A stretch of DNA of 30,799 nt, taken from CAYZAW01 sp964476505 (GTDB lineage: Bacteria > Bacillota > Clostridia > Christensenellales > CAG-138). The stretch covers positions 1 to 30,799 of the forward strand of contig CAYZAW010000027.1 in NCBI GenBank assembly GCA_964476505.1. The letters run 5' to 3'. This document shows, piece by piece, positions 17,724 through 24,587 of the stretch. The notes under the pieces are model-generated. The model was not told the DNA's origin and made no database searches. It saw nothing but the letters and a program-made list of their open reading frames with translations. Positions within the stretch are counted from its first letter, which is position 1. Each line of letters begins with the position of its first letter. The position numbers were made by a program, and so were the translations under genes.

Positions 17724-18038
17724 CTATATTTGCACTTGTATGGCCTTTGCGCTTAGCTGACTCTGATGCTTGAGCATCAACGCCTGCAAATGGGCATCCA
17801 GCTCCTCGTCTGAGTATCCGGGCACCGGCTCGTACTGCTCCAACACCTCAAATTCCACCGTGCCGCAGCAGGCGTTCCAAAATGCTTGCAGCGCTTTATA
17901 GGAACAGGCATTGAGCTTCAGTTCAAAGCGCAGGCGCTTGTATGTGCCGTTTAGATTCCGCGTAAAGCCCACAAAGGAGTCGCCGTTTACAGGGGAATAC
18001 ACTCGGTATACGCCCATCGTGGCTGGCCATTGTTCCAT
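17724..18038 (-). CDS. Small degenerate GIY-YIG domain protein
   Basis: A 104-residue protein whose N-terminal half resembles a GIY-YIG nuclease domain: GVYRVYSPVNGDSFVGFTRN stands where GIY...YVG is expected, followed by KRLRFELKLNACSYKALQAFWN. The second motif reads FVG, losing its tyrosine. The acidic C-terminal tail (YSDEELDAHLQAL) shows no obvious catalytic glutamate position. It probably binds rather than cuts nucleic acid, or is a divergent nuclease; function unknown. GAGGTG precedes the ATG, and the promoter has a perfect -35. It lies upstream of the GerMN gene on the same strand. Confidence 0.75.
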   Translation of the reverse strand: MEQWPATMGVYRVYSPVNGDSFVGFTRNLNGTYKRLRFELKLNACSYKALQAFWNACCGTVEFEVLEQYEPVPGYSDEELDAHLQALMLKHQSQLSAKAIQVQI

Positions 18039-18097
18039 GCTGACACCTCAATCCAAATCGTTTTTGCGCACGTTTCACGGCGCTTTGATGCATAATT

Positions 18098-18127
18098 ATT
18101 TTACAGCGCGCAGGCGCACACTGTCAA
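18098..18127 (-). promoter_or_regulatory. Promoter of the degenerate GIY-YIG gene
   Basis: On the minus strand TTGACA (18122-18127, perfect) and TAAAAT (18098-18103) are spaced by 18 bases, giving a leader of about 50 bases. Confidence 0.7.
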
Positions 18128-18217
18128 ATTCGGCTGTAAAGAAGGAATGTGCATGGGTTTCGGCGAAAGAAACAAAATACGCAAGATAATCTTGGTGTAA
18201 TGTGGGCGGCATTACGA

Positions 18218-18223
18218 TATAAT
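18218..18223 (+). promoter_or_regulatory. Probable -10 element for butyrate kinase
   Basis: A perfect TATAAT lies 65 bases before the butyrate kinase ATG. No convincing -35 box is present at 16-18 bases, so the promoter may need an activator. Confidence 0.4.
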
Positions 18224-18288
18224 TCATGTATAGGGAGAATCAACCATCGTTAAAAGGCAGTCTGCATGAGAAAGGAAGGTTTCGGAGT

Positions 18289-19365
18289 ATGAAGGAATAT
18301 CGTTTATTAGTCATCAACCCGGGCTCAACCTCCACGAAGATAGGCATTTTTAATAACAATCAATTGGTCAGGCAAGAGGTCGTTCGCCACCCGGCGGAGG
18401 AGCTTGAGAAATATAAAACGGTTGCGGATCAGGAGGAAATGCGGCTGCGGCTGATATTACAGGTGCTGGAGGAAAGCGGCATTGATATCAAAACGCTGGA
18501 TGCCGTGGTTGCCCGGGGCGGCATCATCAAGCCCTTGGTCGGCGGGGTATATACCATCAACGAGGCTATGCTGAACGACTTGACCCAGAACAAAACCACA
18601 AACCACGCATGCGATTTGGGCGGCATCATTGCTGCGGATATGGGCAAACAGCTGGGGATTCCAACGTTTGTGGTAGACCCGCCCGTAGTGGACGAAATGC
18701 AGCCCTGCGCAAAGTATTCCGGCTTGCCTACGATCATCCGGCGCAGCCTGTTTCACGCCCTGAACCAAAAAGCAGTGGCTATTCGCTGCGCGAAAAGCTT
18801 GAGAAAGCCATACGATCAATGCCGCTTTATCGTGGCGCATATGGGCGGCGGCATTACCGTGGGCGCACATGCCTTAGGACGGGTGATAGACATCAACGAC
18901 GGCATGGCAGGAGACGGCGCTATGAGCCCCATACGCACCGGCGGATTGCCGCTGGAGCCTGTTATCCACATGTGCTTTAGCGGAAAATACACCGAAGACC
19001 AAATGCTAAATACCATCACCGGCGGCGGAGGCATGGGCGCGTATATCGGCACCACCGATTTCCAAGAATGTAACGAACGCGCGGAGGCAGGGGACGAACA
19101 AGCAGCTGCCTTCCGGGAAGCCATGGCATATCAAATCTGCAAGGAGATCGGTGCTATGGCAGCCGTACTGTCCGGCAAAATGGATGCAATCATATTGACC
19201 GGCGGCATGGCGCACAGCGCATGGCTAACGGATTATATCAAGGCTCATGTGGAATGCTTTGCAAAAGTGGTCGTATATCCCGGCGAGGATGAACTATTGG
19301 CGCTGGCGGAGGGCGGACTTCGCGTGCTTCGCGGGGAGGAAGACGCAAAGGAGTATCATGGCTGA
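18289..19365 (+). CDS. buk: Butyrate kinase
   Basis: Acetate/butyrate kinase (ASKHA) superfamily enzyme interconverting butyryl-phosphate plus ADP with butyrate plus ATP. The 358-residue product is the family's usual length. It has the N-terminal phosphate loop VINPGSTSTKIGIF, ARGGIIKPLVGGVYTIN, VAHMGGGITVGAHALGRV, DGAMSPIRTGGLP and ILTGGMAHS. The ATG at 18289 follows AAGGAAGG by 9 bases. Unlike many butyrate producers it has no adjacent phosphotransbutyrylase gene, so substrate supply is unclear and a branched or other short acyl substrate is possible. It overlaps the following acyltransferase gene by 8 bases. Confidence 0.93.
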   Translation: MKEYRLLVINPGSTSTKIGIFNNNQLVRQEVVRHPAEELEKYKTVADQEEMRLRLILQVLEESGIDIKTLDAVVARGGIIKPLVGGVYTINEAMLNDLTQNKTTNHACDLGGIIAADMGKQLGIPTFVVDPPVVDEMQPCAKYSGLPTIIRRSLFHALNQKAVAIRCAKSLRKPYDQCRFIVAHMGGGITVGAHALGRVIDINDGMAGDGAMSPIRTGGLPLEPVIHMCFSGKYTEDQMLNTITGGGGMGAYIGTTDFQECNERAEAGDEQAAAFREAMAYQICKEIGAMAAVLSGKMDAIILTGGMAHSAWLTDYIKAHVECFAKVVVYPGEDELLALAEGGLRVLRGEEDAKEYHG

Positions 19366-21250
19366 CCGTACCGTGAGGGGGAAGATTTACGCATGGCTTT
19401 CCTCCGACTGGACGCATTTTGGCGTATATAAGCTGTTTGATCTGGTGCTGATCTATTGCGCCATGATGATCAGCGAAGCGCGTTTGAACAATCCCGTGCT
19501 TGGAGGCGCCGTATGCCTTGCCTTACAGGTTTGGGTGGTGTACTACAGGCTGTTTCGCAAGAAAAACGCGAAATATCTTCCAAAGGACGTATTGGCAAGC
19601 GGCTTGATACTGTTTATTGCGGCGGCGCTGTTAACGGCGGCGCTGCTGTTTGTGTATCCGGCGATTGCAAACACGGCGGATTTTTTACTGACGCTTGGCG
19701 CAATCGTTGGCATGATGCTGGTGCGGCTGCTGGTGGAGGCTCTCGATATCAAGGTGCACAGGCCGTTTAAAGCTAACGATACGGCGGTGGTGGATGTGGA
19801 GCAGTTGAACACCATATCTGCCTACCGGGCATACAGCCGCATGACGGCAAACGTGTTTATCGCACTGAACATCACGCTGATCACTTACATCTGTTACCTG
19901 CGCTTCTCGGAGGATTTAAGCCCTGCGGCGGTAGGGTTGCGGCTTGCCGTGTGGCTAGGGCTGCTGGCGCTGGCGGCGGTTGGCATCGTGCGGTTCCTTC
20001 GCAGAAAGAGCGCCGCCAAGTATGATAAACCCAGCGTGTTTGCGGCAGGCGCGGTGATGTTTTGCGTGGGCTGCATCGGGCAGTACCGCAACTGGTTCGG
20101 CCTGCTTGGCAACGTTGTCAATCAAATGTTCTGGGGCTTTGGGCTGGCGTGCATGATGGCGATCATCATCGCCATGGGGCAGGACATGCAGGATGTGATC
20201 GAATTTGGCGCAAGCCCGGCGGAGCGGGAGCATACCAAGCAAAACACCATGCTGCTGATGGAGTGGGGCGTCATGCTTTCCACGCTGTTGCTGTTGCTGC
20301 TGATGACCATGACCGCCTTCTTGACCGAGGGGAAGCTGGACGCGCTGGAAACGCGCCTTGGCTTGCAAAACATGATGCTGATGCTGACGCTGCTGATCCC
20401 GCCGATCTTTATTATCGTAGCCATCGGCTGTGCGCTGATGCAGCCGTTGAACAGAGATTACGAAAAAAAGCTTGCCCATTACCGGGAACAGCAGCGGCAG
20501 GGGAACGTAAACCGCCATTTGGAAACGCGTCTGCAATTCCAGCTGTTAAAGGGCAGCCGCAAAATCGCTCCCCGCGTGTTTCGAGGGCTGGTTCGCCCGT
20601 TCATGCCCTGCAAGGTGCTGGGAGCGGAGCATGTGGATACGGAGCATGGGCCTGTGATATTCACCTGCAATCATTTGGAGATATACGGGCCGCTGATCAC
20701 CAACATCCATCTGCCGTTTTATTTTCGTTCATGGATCATCGCAAGCATGCTGGACGAGCATTTGGTCAGCCAGCAGATGCAAAGCGGCATGGAGATACTG
20801 TTTCACTGGCTGCCAAAAGGGTTCGTCAGTAAAGTGACCGGCCCGGTATCCCGGCTGGTATGCTGGGTGCTTCGCGGGCTGGACCCGATTCCCGTGTACC
20901 GCTCGGGCATGCGGGAGGTCATTAAAACCATCAAGCTGACGGTGGACGCTATGGAGTATGAGGATAACATCCTGCTATTTCCGGAAAACGCCCATGCCGA
21001 GGGGGAGCCGGGGCAGTACAAGGAAGAGGGCGTATCTGTGTTTTTCTCCGGCTTTGCGGCGATCGCGCAGGAATATTACAAGCGCACGGGCAGCTGCACC
21101 ACGTTTTATCCGATCTACGCCAACAAGAAAAAACGCACCCTCACCATCGGCGAGGGTACGCGGTTCGATCCGAACAACGGTAAAAACGAGGAGAAGCAGC
21201 GCATCACGCAGTATTTACACGATTGGATGGAGGCGCAAAGCCTGCTATAG
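19358..21250 (+). CDS. Polytopic membrane protein with C-terminal PlsC-like acyltransferase domain
   Basis: A 630-residue protein. About residues 25-370 contain roughly nine or ten hydrophobic segments. From about 425 there is a lysophospholipid-acyltransferase-like domain, with CNHLEIYGP at 437-445 and a FPEN segment at 541-544. In the PlsC family the first motif is HxxxxD; here the fifth residue after His439 is Gly444, and FPEG is replaced by FPEN, so the catalytic details are atypical. It probably acylates a lipid or polyol at the membrane. The ATG at 19358 follows AAAGGAG by 4 bases. It overlaps buk, suggesting coupled expression. The final stop is one base from the stop of the converging pgeF gene. 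Confidence 0.8.
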   Translation: MADRTVRGKIYAWLSSDWTHFGVYKLFDLVLIYCAMMISEARLNNPVLGGAVCLALQVWVVYYRLFRKKNAKYLPKDVLASGLILFIAAALLTAALLFVYPAIANTADFLLTLGAIVGMMLVRLLVEALDIKVHRPFKANDTAVVDVEQLNTISAYRAYSRMTANVFIALNITLITYICYLRFSEDLSPAAVGLRLAVWLGLLALAAVGIVRFLRRKSAAKYDKPSVFAAGAVMFCVGCIGQYRNWFGLLGNVVNQMFWGFGLACMMAIIIAMGQDMQDVIEFGASPAEREHTKQNTMLLMEWGVMLSTLLLLLLMTMTAFLTEGKLDALETRLGLQNMMLMLTLLIPPIFIIVAIGCALMQPLNRDYEKKLAHYREQQRQGNVNRHLETRLQFQLLKGSRKIAPRVFRGLVRPFMPCKVLGAEHVDTEHGPVIFTCNHLEIYGPLITNIHLPFYFRSWIIASMLDEHLVSQQMQSGMEILFHWLPKGFVSKVTGPVSRLVCWVLRGLDPIPVYRSGMREVIKTIKLTVDAMEYEDNILLFPENAHAEGEPGQYKEEGVSVFFSGFAAIAQEYYKRTGSCTTFYPIYANKKKRTLTIGEGTRFDPNNGKNEEKQRITQYLHDWMEAQSLL

Positions 21251-21251
21251 C

Positions 21252-22097
21252 TTATGGCAGCAAACGCAAGAACGCCGCCATGCCGCCGGTTTGACCTTGA
21301 TCGCCACGATAGGAGTACAGATCAGCCGCCTCATAGGTGCAAACGTCCATCAATGTGATGTTTTGCGGTAACAGCCCTGCTTCCAAGCACTGTGCCGCGG
21401 CAACCATGGCAAGGTTTACATGCGCTTTGTTTGGCCTGCCGGGGCGCGTACAGGGCACGCCCGGAAAGGCGGCTGTAAACCTGTCGCCAAGCTCCGCGTC
21501 CACCTCAAAATGTTTTTGGCAGATGCACGGGCCAACACCGGCAATGATGTCTTCGGGGTCGCTGCCGTAATTCTCTTGTAAGGCTTGTATCACAACAGAG
21601 CCGATTTTTCCGAAAGCGCCCTTCCAGCCCGCATGCGCCAAGCCGATGGCATGGCGAACGGGGTCAACGAAGTACAGCGCCATGCAATCCGCATGCCCGG
21701 TCACAAGCGTTACTCCCGGCACGTTGGTCACAAGCCCGTCGCAGGGGGGCAGCGGGGGCGCGATATAGCCGCTGCCTGTATGCGTGCCGTCCACCCGGCG
21801 CACGGCAGTGCCGTGCTCAAAGCTATCCATCACCATGGATTCAAAGGGGATGGAAAACGCATCGCAAAAGAGGCGGTAGTTTTCAAGTACCGTTTCTTTT
21901 TTTTCGTTGGGGCGGGTAAAGCTTAAATTCAAAGAAGCGTACGGCGGGGCGCTTACGCCGCCCTCCCGTGTGGAAAACCCGTGGGAAATATCGTCTATTT
22001 TGCAAAAAGAAGGCAGCGTGTACAGCGTTAGCCCCTTGCTGTTTACAACAGCGTGCTCATGCCGTACGCCCTGCCATAGTGCTCCGAAGCCCTGCAT
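21252..22097 (-). CDS. pgeF: PgeF/YfiH (laccase-domain) purine nucleoside phosphorylase or peptidoglycan editing factor
   Basis: A 281-residue protein of the Cu-oxidase_4/YfiH family, whose members have been described as polyphenol oxidase, purine nucleoside phosphorylase/adenosine deaminase and peptidoglycan editing factor. The zinc-site segments are visible: HGFSTREGGVS, TGHADCMALYF, LAHAGWKGAFGKI and GVGPCICQKHFEV. The ATG is 2 bases after the nrdR stop, with AGGAG inside the nrdR end, so the two genes are co-translated. In the context of nrdR and nucleoside genes elsewhere in the window, a nucleoside role is plausible. Confidence 0.93.
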   Translation of the reverse strand: MQGFGALWQGVRHEHAVVNSKGLTLYTLPSFCKIDDISHGFSTREGGVSAPPYASLNLSFTRPNEKKETVLENYRLFCDAFSIPFESMVMDSFEHGTAVRRVDGTHTGSGYIAPPLPPCDGLVTNVPGVTLVTGHADCMALYFVDPVRHAIGLAHAGWKGAFGKIGSVVIQALQENYGSDPEDIIAGVGPCICQKHFEVDAELGDRFTAAFPGVPCTRPGRPNKAHVNLAMVAAAQCLEAGLLPQNITLMDVCTYEAADLYSYRGDQGQTGGMAAFLRLLP

Positions 22098-22099
22098 GC

Positions 22100-22555
22100 T
22101 TATTTCTCCTGTAACAGCATCTCCAATTCCTGCTTGAAGGTGTTGATATCCTTAAACTGGCGGTAAACGGAGGCAAAGCGCACGTAAGCCACCTCGTCCA
22201 GCTCCTTTAACCGCTGCATTACAAATTCGCCAACGACCTTGCTTGGCACCTCCTGCTCTAGGAGGTTGTTGACCTCACGCGAAACGTCTTCCACCACCTG
22301 ATCCTGCTCGGCAGCGGAAATGGGGCGTTTTTCGCAGGCACGGCGAACGCCGGAAAGAATTTTCTCCCGGTCGTACGGCTCGCGGCGGCCGTCTTTTTTA
22401 ATGACCATAATGGGAAGCTCTTCGATTTTTTCGTAGGTGGTGAAGCGGCGGCCGCAGCCGATGCATTCGCGCCTGCGGCGGATTGCCGAACCATCGTCGG
22501 TAGGCCGGCTGTCGATGACCTTGCTGTCAGTGGACGAGCAATAACGGCATTTCAT
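22100..22555 (-). CDS. nrdR: Transcriptional repressor NrdR
   Basis: ATP/dATP-sensing repressor of ribonucleotide reductase genes. The 151-residue product has the zinc ribbon Cys3-x2-Cys6 ... Cys31-x2-Cys34 (MKCRYC, CIGCGRRF) and an ATP-cone domain (about 47-137) starting PIMVIKKDGRREPYDREK. No ribonucleotide reductase gene lies in the window, as is common for nrdR. GGGGGGA lies 8 bases before the ATG, and an extended -10 promoter precedes it. Confidence 0.98.
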   Translation of the reverse strand: MKCRYCSSTDSKVIDSRPTDDGSAIRRRRECIGCGRRFTTYEKIEELPIMVIKKDGRREPYDREKILSGVRRACEKRPISAAEQDQVVEDVSREVNNLLEQEVPSKVVGEFVMQRLKELDEVAYVRFASVYRQFKDINTFKQELEMLLQEK

Positions 22556-22591
22556 AAATCGAATCCCCCCATATAGATTTCAGATTAGCTA

Positions 22592-22620
22592 ATTATAGCA
22601 TATCCTGTGGGTTCTGGCTA
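22592..22620 (-). promoter_or_regulatory. Promoter for nrdR-pgeF
   Basis: On the minus strand TAGCCA (22615-22620) and TATAAT (22592-22597) are 17 bases apart, and the -10 is extended by TGC. The -35 overlaps the stop codon of the preceding PRC-barrel gene. Confidence 0.6.
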
Positions 22621-22860
22621 GGGGATAAGCTCAACAAGTATCACGTCATCTCCTATTTTTTTCAATTTGCAGTAGGGAATTACCAATTCCTCATTGCTTT
22701 TTAGGATTCCCATAAAACGGCTTTCTCCCGGAACGATCACGGCGGAAATGGTACCGTCGCAGTCGTCCAGCTCCAAATCGCAAATTCGCCCAAGCCTTGC
22801 GCCGTCGCAGATGTTGATGACCTCCTTGCGCCGAAGCTCGCTGAATGTGGTACAGGCCAA
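22618..22860 (-). CDS. YlmC/YmxH-family PRC-barrel protein
   Basis: An 80-residue PRC-barrel domain protein with FSELRRKEVINICDGARLGR and ending in a hydrophobic VILVELIP. In Bacillus this family (YlmC/YmxH) is linked to sporulation, though the function is undefined. I choose TTG at 22860 because GGAGGTGA lies 5-6 bases upstream and the product then starts near the conserved region; ATG codons at 22866, 22875 and 22890 overlap or precede that site. It sits just after the rpsU terminator with no room for a good promoter, so it is probably expressed by read-through. Confidence 0.85.
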   Translation of the reverse strand: MACTTFSELRRKEVINICDGARLGRICDLELDDCDGTISAVIVPGESRFMGILKSNEELVIPYCKLKKIGDDVILVELIP

Positions 22861-22899
22861 AACCATCACCTCCATTAAGTATGTATACAAAGCCGCAAC

Positions 22900-22924
22900 A
22901 AAAAAGACCCGGCAATGTGCCGGG
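22900..22924 (-). terminator. Terminator after rpsU
   Basis: On the minus strand CCCGGCA (22918-22924) pairs with TGCCGGG (22908-22914) through a 3-nt loop, followed by T residues (complement of 22900-22905). Confidence 0.75.
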
Positions 22925-23013
22925 CCTAATCTTCTATATGCGATGCGTTTTCGTATGATGCAGCGGACGCTGTTATATGAAGGGTCTACTACAAATGGGA
23001 TATTGCTTGAGGA

Positions 23014-23184
23014 TTAATACTTACGCTTCCTCGCTGCTTCGGCTTTCTTTTTACGCTTAACGCTGGGCTTTTCATAATGCTCACGTCTGCGAACCTCCGC
23101 TAAGACGCCAGAGCGGGCGCACTTACGCTTAAAACGCTTGAGAGCGCTTTCGAGCGACTCATTTTCGCCAACACGAATTTCCAT
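23014..23184 (-). CDS. rpsU: 30S ribosomal protein S21
   Basis: Small basic ribosomal protein of 56 residues. MEIRVGENESLESALKRF at the start and a Lys/Arg-rich C-terminus (RKKKAEAARKRKY) are diagnostic. The ATG at 23184 is preferred over upstream in-frame starts because S21 begins there and GGGGAGGG lies 8 bases upstream. The promoter is the best in the window, as expected for a ribosomal protein. Confidence 0.97.
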   Translation of the reverse strand: MEIRVGENESLESALKRFKRKCARSGVLAEVRRREHYEKPSVKRKKKAEAARKRKY

Positions 23185-23257
23185 TCCTTTTTCCCTCCCC
23201 TCCGATGCAACGCTGCTTACTGCCGCTGCTACGGTTTCCATAAAACGCAACATATGT

Positions 23258-23286
23258 ATTATACAGAAGCGGTAAAACGAAGTCAA
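23258..23286 (-). promoter_or_regulatory. Strong promoter for rpsU
   Basis: On the minus strand TTGACT (23281-23286) and TATAAT (23258-23263) are spaced by exactly 17 bases: 11 of 12 consensus positions. Confidence 0.85.
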
Positions 23287-23351
23287 CAATTGATTTGCCT
23301 TTTGAATTGTTAGGAATCTGTAAACTGCCTCTTTATTTTTTTGCATAATTT

Positions 23352-23360
23352 TGATACAAT
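23352..23360 (+). promoter_or_regulatory. Extended -10 promoter for the BMP transporter operon
   Basis: TGATACAAT (23352-23360) fits an extended -10 element (TGn plus TACAAT). The -35 at 17 bases (TTTATT) is weak. The leader to the ATG is about 60 bases and contains a short TGCGG/CCGCA hairpin around 23391-23402. Confidence 0.5.
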
Positions 23361-23428
23361 CATACATGACGTGTAACAACGTTCTTGCGGTATTTGCCGC
23401 ATGAAATTATTAAGGAGGAGATACCAGA

Positions 23429-24505
23429 ATGAAAAAGGTAATTTCCGTACTGCTCGTACTCATGATGGCCGTAGCTGCCTTTGGCTGCGCCAAGCCCGCT
23501 GCTGATACTTATGAGATCGCGCTCATCACCGACGTTGGTAACATCGATGATAAGTCCTTCAACCAGGGCGCTTGGGAAGGCGTTGTGGAGTATGCTGAGG
23601 CGAACAAGAAGACCTACAGCTACTATCGTCCTTCCGAGGACTCCACCGAGGCTCGTTTAGAGACCATCGCCGCCGCTATCGACAAGGGTGCGAAGGCTGT
23701 TGTCTGCCCCGGTTACCTCTTCGAAGATGCCATCTACGATGCACAGACCAAGTATCCCGACGTACAGTTCCTCCTGTTAGACGGTGAGCCCCACACTGCC
23801 GATTATTCCGTCTATAAAACCGAGAGCAACGTACACTGCATCCTGTATCAGGAAGAGCAGGCTGGTTACCTCGCCGGTTACGCCGCTGTAAAAGACGGTT
23901 ACACCAAGCTGGGCTTCCTGGGTGGTATGGCTGTTCCCGCCGTTATCCGTTACGGTTACGGCTTCGTGCAGGGCGCAAACGCTGCTGCTGCCGAATTGGG
24001 CAATGCTGCTGATGTTTCCATCAAGTACTGGTACTGCGGTTCCTTCGCTCCCAGCGACGACATCAAGACCAAGATGGCTGGCTGGTACACCGAGGGCACC
24101 GAGGTCGTGTTCTCCTGCGGCGGCGGTATCTACCTGTCTGCCGTGGCGGCTGCTGAGGCTGCCGGCGCAAAGGTCATCGGCGTTGACGTTGACCAGTCCG
24201 CTGAGTCTGAGCTGATCATCACCTCCGCTATGAAAGAGCTGACCCACTCCGTGGTTCTGGCTCTGACCGACCTGTACAAGAACAACGGCAAATGGCCTGA
24301 GGGTCAGGCTGGCGCTACCGCAACGCTGGGTGCCGCGCAGGATTGCGTTGGTCTGCCCACCGCCGAGGCGTCTTGGAGACTTTCCAAGTTCACCGTTGAC
24401 GAGTACAAGGCTCTGTTCGAGAATGTGAAGTCCGGTGCGGTCACCATTTCCAATGCGACCGACGTAGAGCCCACTGTGGCGATTGCTGTGGATTACCAGG
24501 GCTAA
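23429..24505 (+). CDS. bmpA: BMP-family nucleoside-binding lipoprotein
   Basis: Substrate-binding lipoprotein of an ABC importer, BMP/PnrA (Med) family, whose characterised members bind purine or other nucleosides. The 358-residue product has a signal peptide with lipobox ending at Cys20 (AAFGC) and the family start ALITDVGNIDDKSFNQGAWEG. GFLGGMAVP and VIGVDVDQS fit the hinge and binding cleft. AAGGAGG lies about 10 bases before the ATG. Glycine codons are essentially all GGT or GGC, unlike neighbours that also use GGA and GGG, which indicates very high expression. A terminator follows and favours the binding protein over the membrane components. Confidence 0.95.
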   Translation: MKKVISVLLVLMMAVAAFGCAKPAADTYEIALITDVGNIDDKSFNQGAWEGVVEYAEANKKTYSYYRPSEDSTEARLETIAAAIDKGAKAVVCPGYLFEDAIYDAQTKYPDVQFLLLDGEPHTADYSVYKTESNVHCILYQEEQAGYLAGYAAVKDGYTKLGFLGGMAVPAVIRYGYGFVQGANAAAAELGNAADVSIKYWYCGSFAPSDDIKTKMAGWYTEGTEVVFSCGGGIYLSAVAAAEAAGAKVIGVDVDQSAESELIITSAMKELTHSVVLALTDLYKNNGKWPEGQAGATATLGAAQDCVGLPTAEASWRLSKFTVDEYKALFENVKSGAVTISNATDVEPTVAIAVDYQG

Positions 24506-24532
24506 TTTCTCCGGAAAAACACACTTCTAATG

Positions 24533-24563
24533 AAAAGGCTAGGCGTTAAGCCTAGCCTTTTCT
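24533..24563 (+). terminator. Internal terminator between binding protein and ATPase genes
   Basis: A 12-bp perfect stem (24533-24544 with 24550-24561, loop GTTAA) ends in TTTTCTT. The next ribosome-binding site starts 14 bases later, so it acts as a stoichiometry control within the operon. Confidence 0.88.
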
Positions 24564-24587
24564 TCAAGAAAGCGAAGGGAATGACTT

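Noticed and set aside
23185..23379. N-terminal extension of the rpsU frame to 23379
   Set aside because: S21 proteins start MEIRVGEN; the extension covers the promoter region and shows no conserved sequence.
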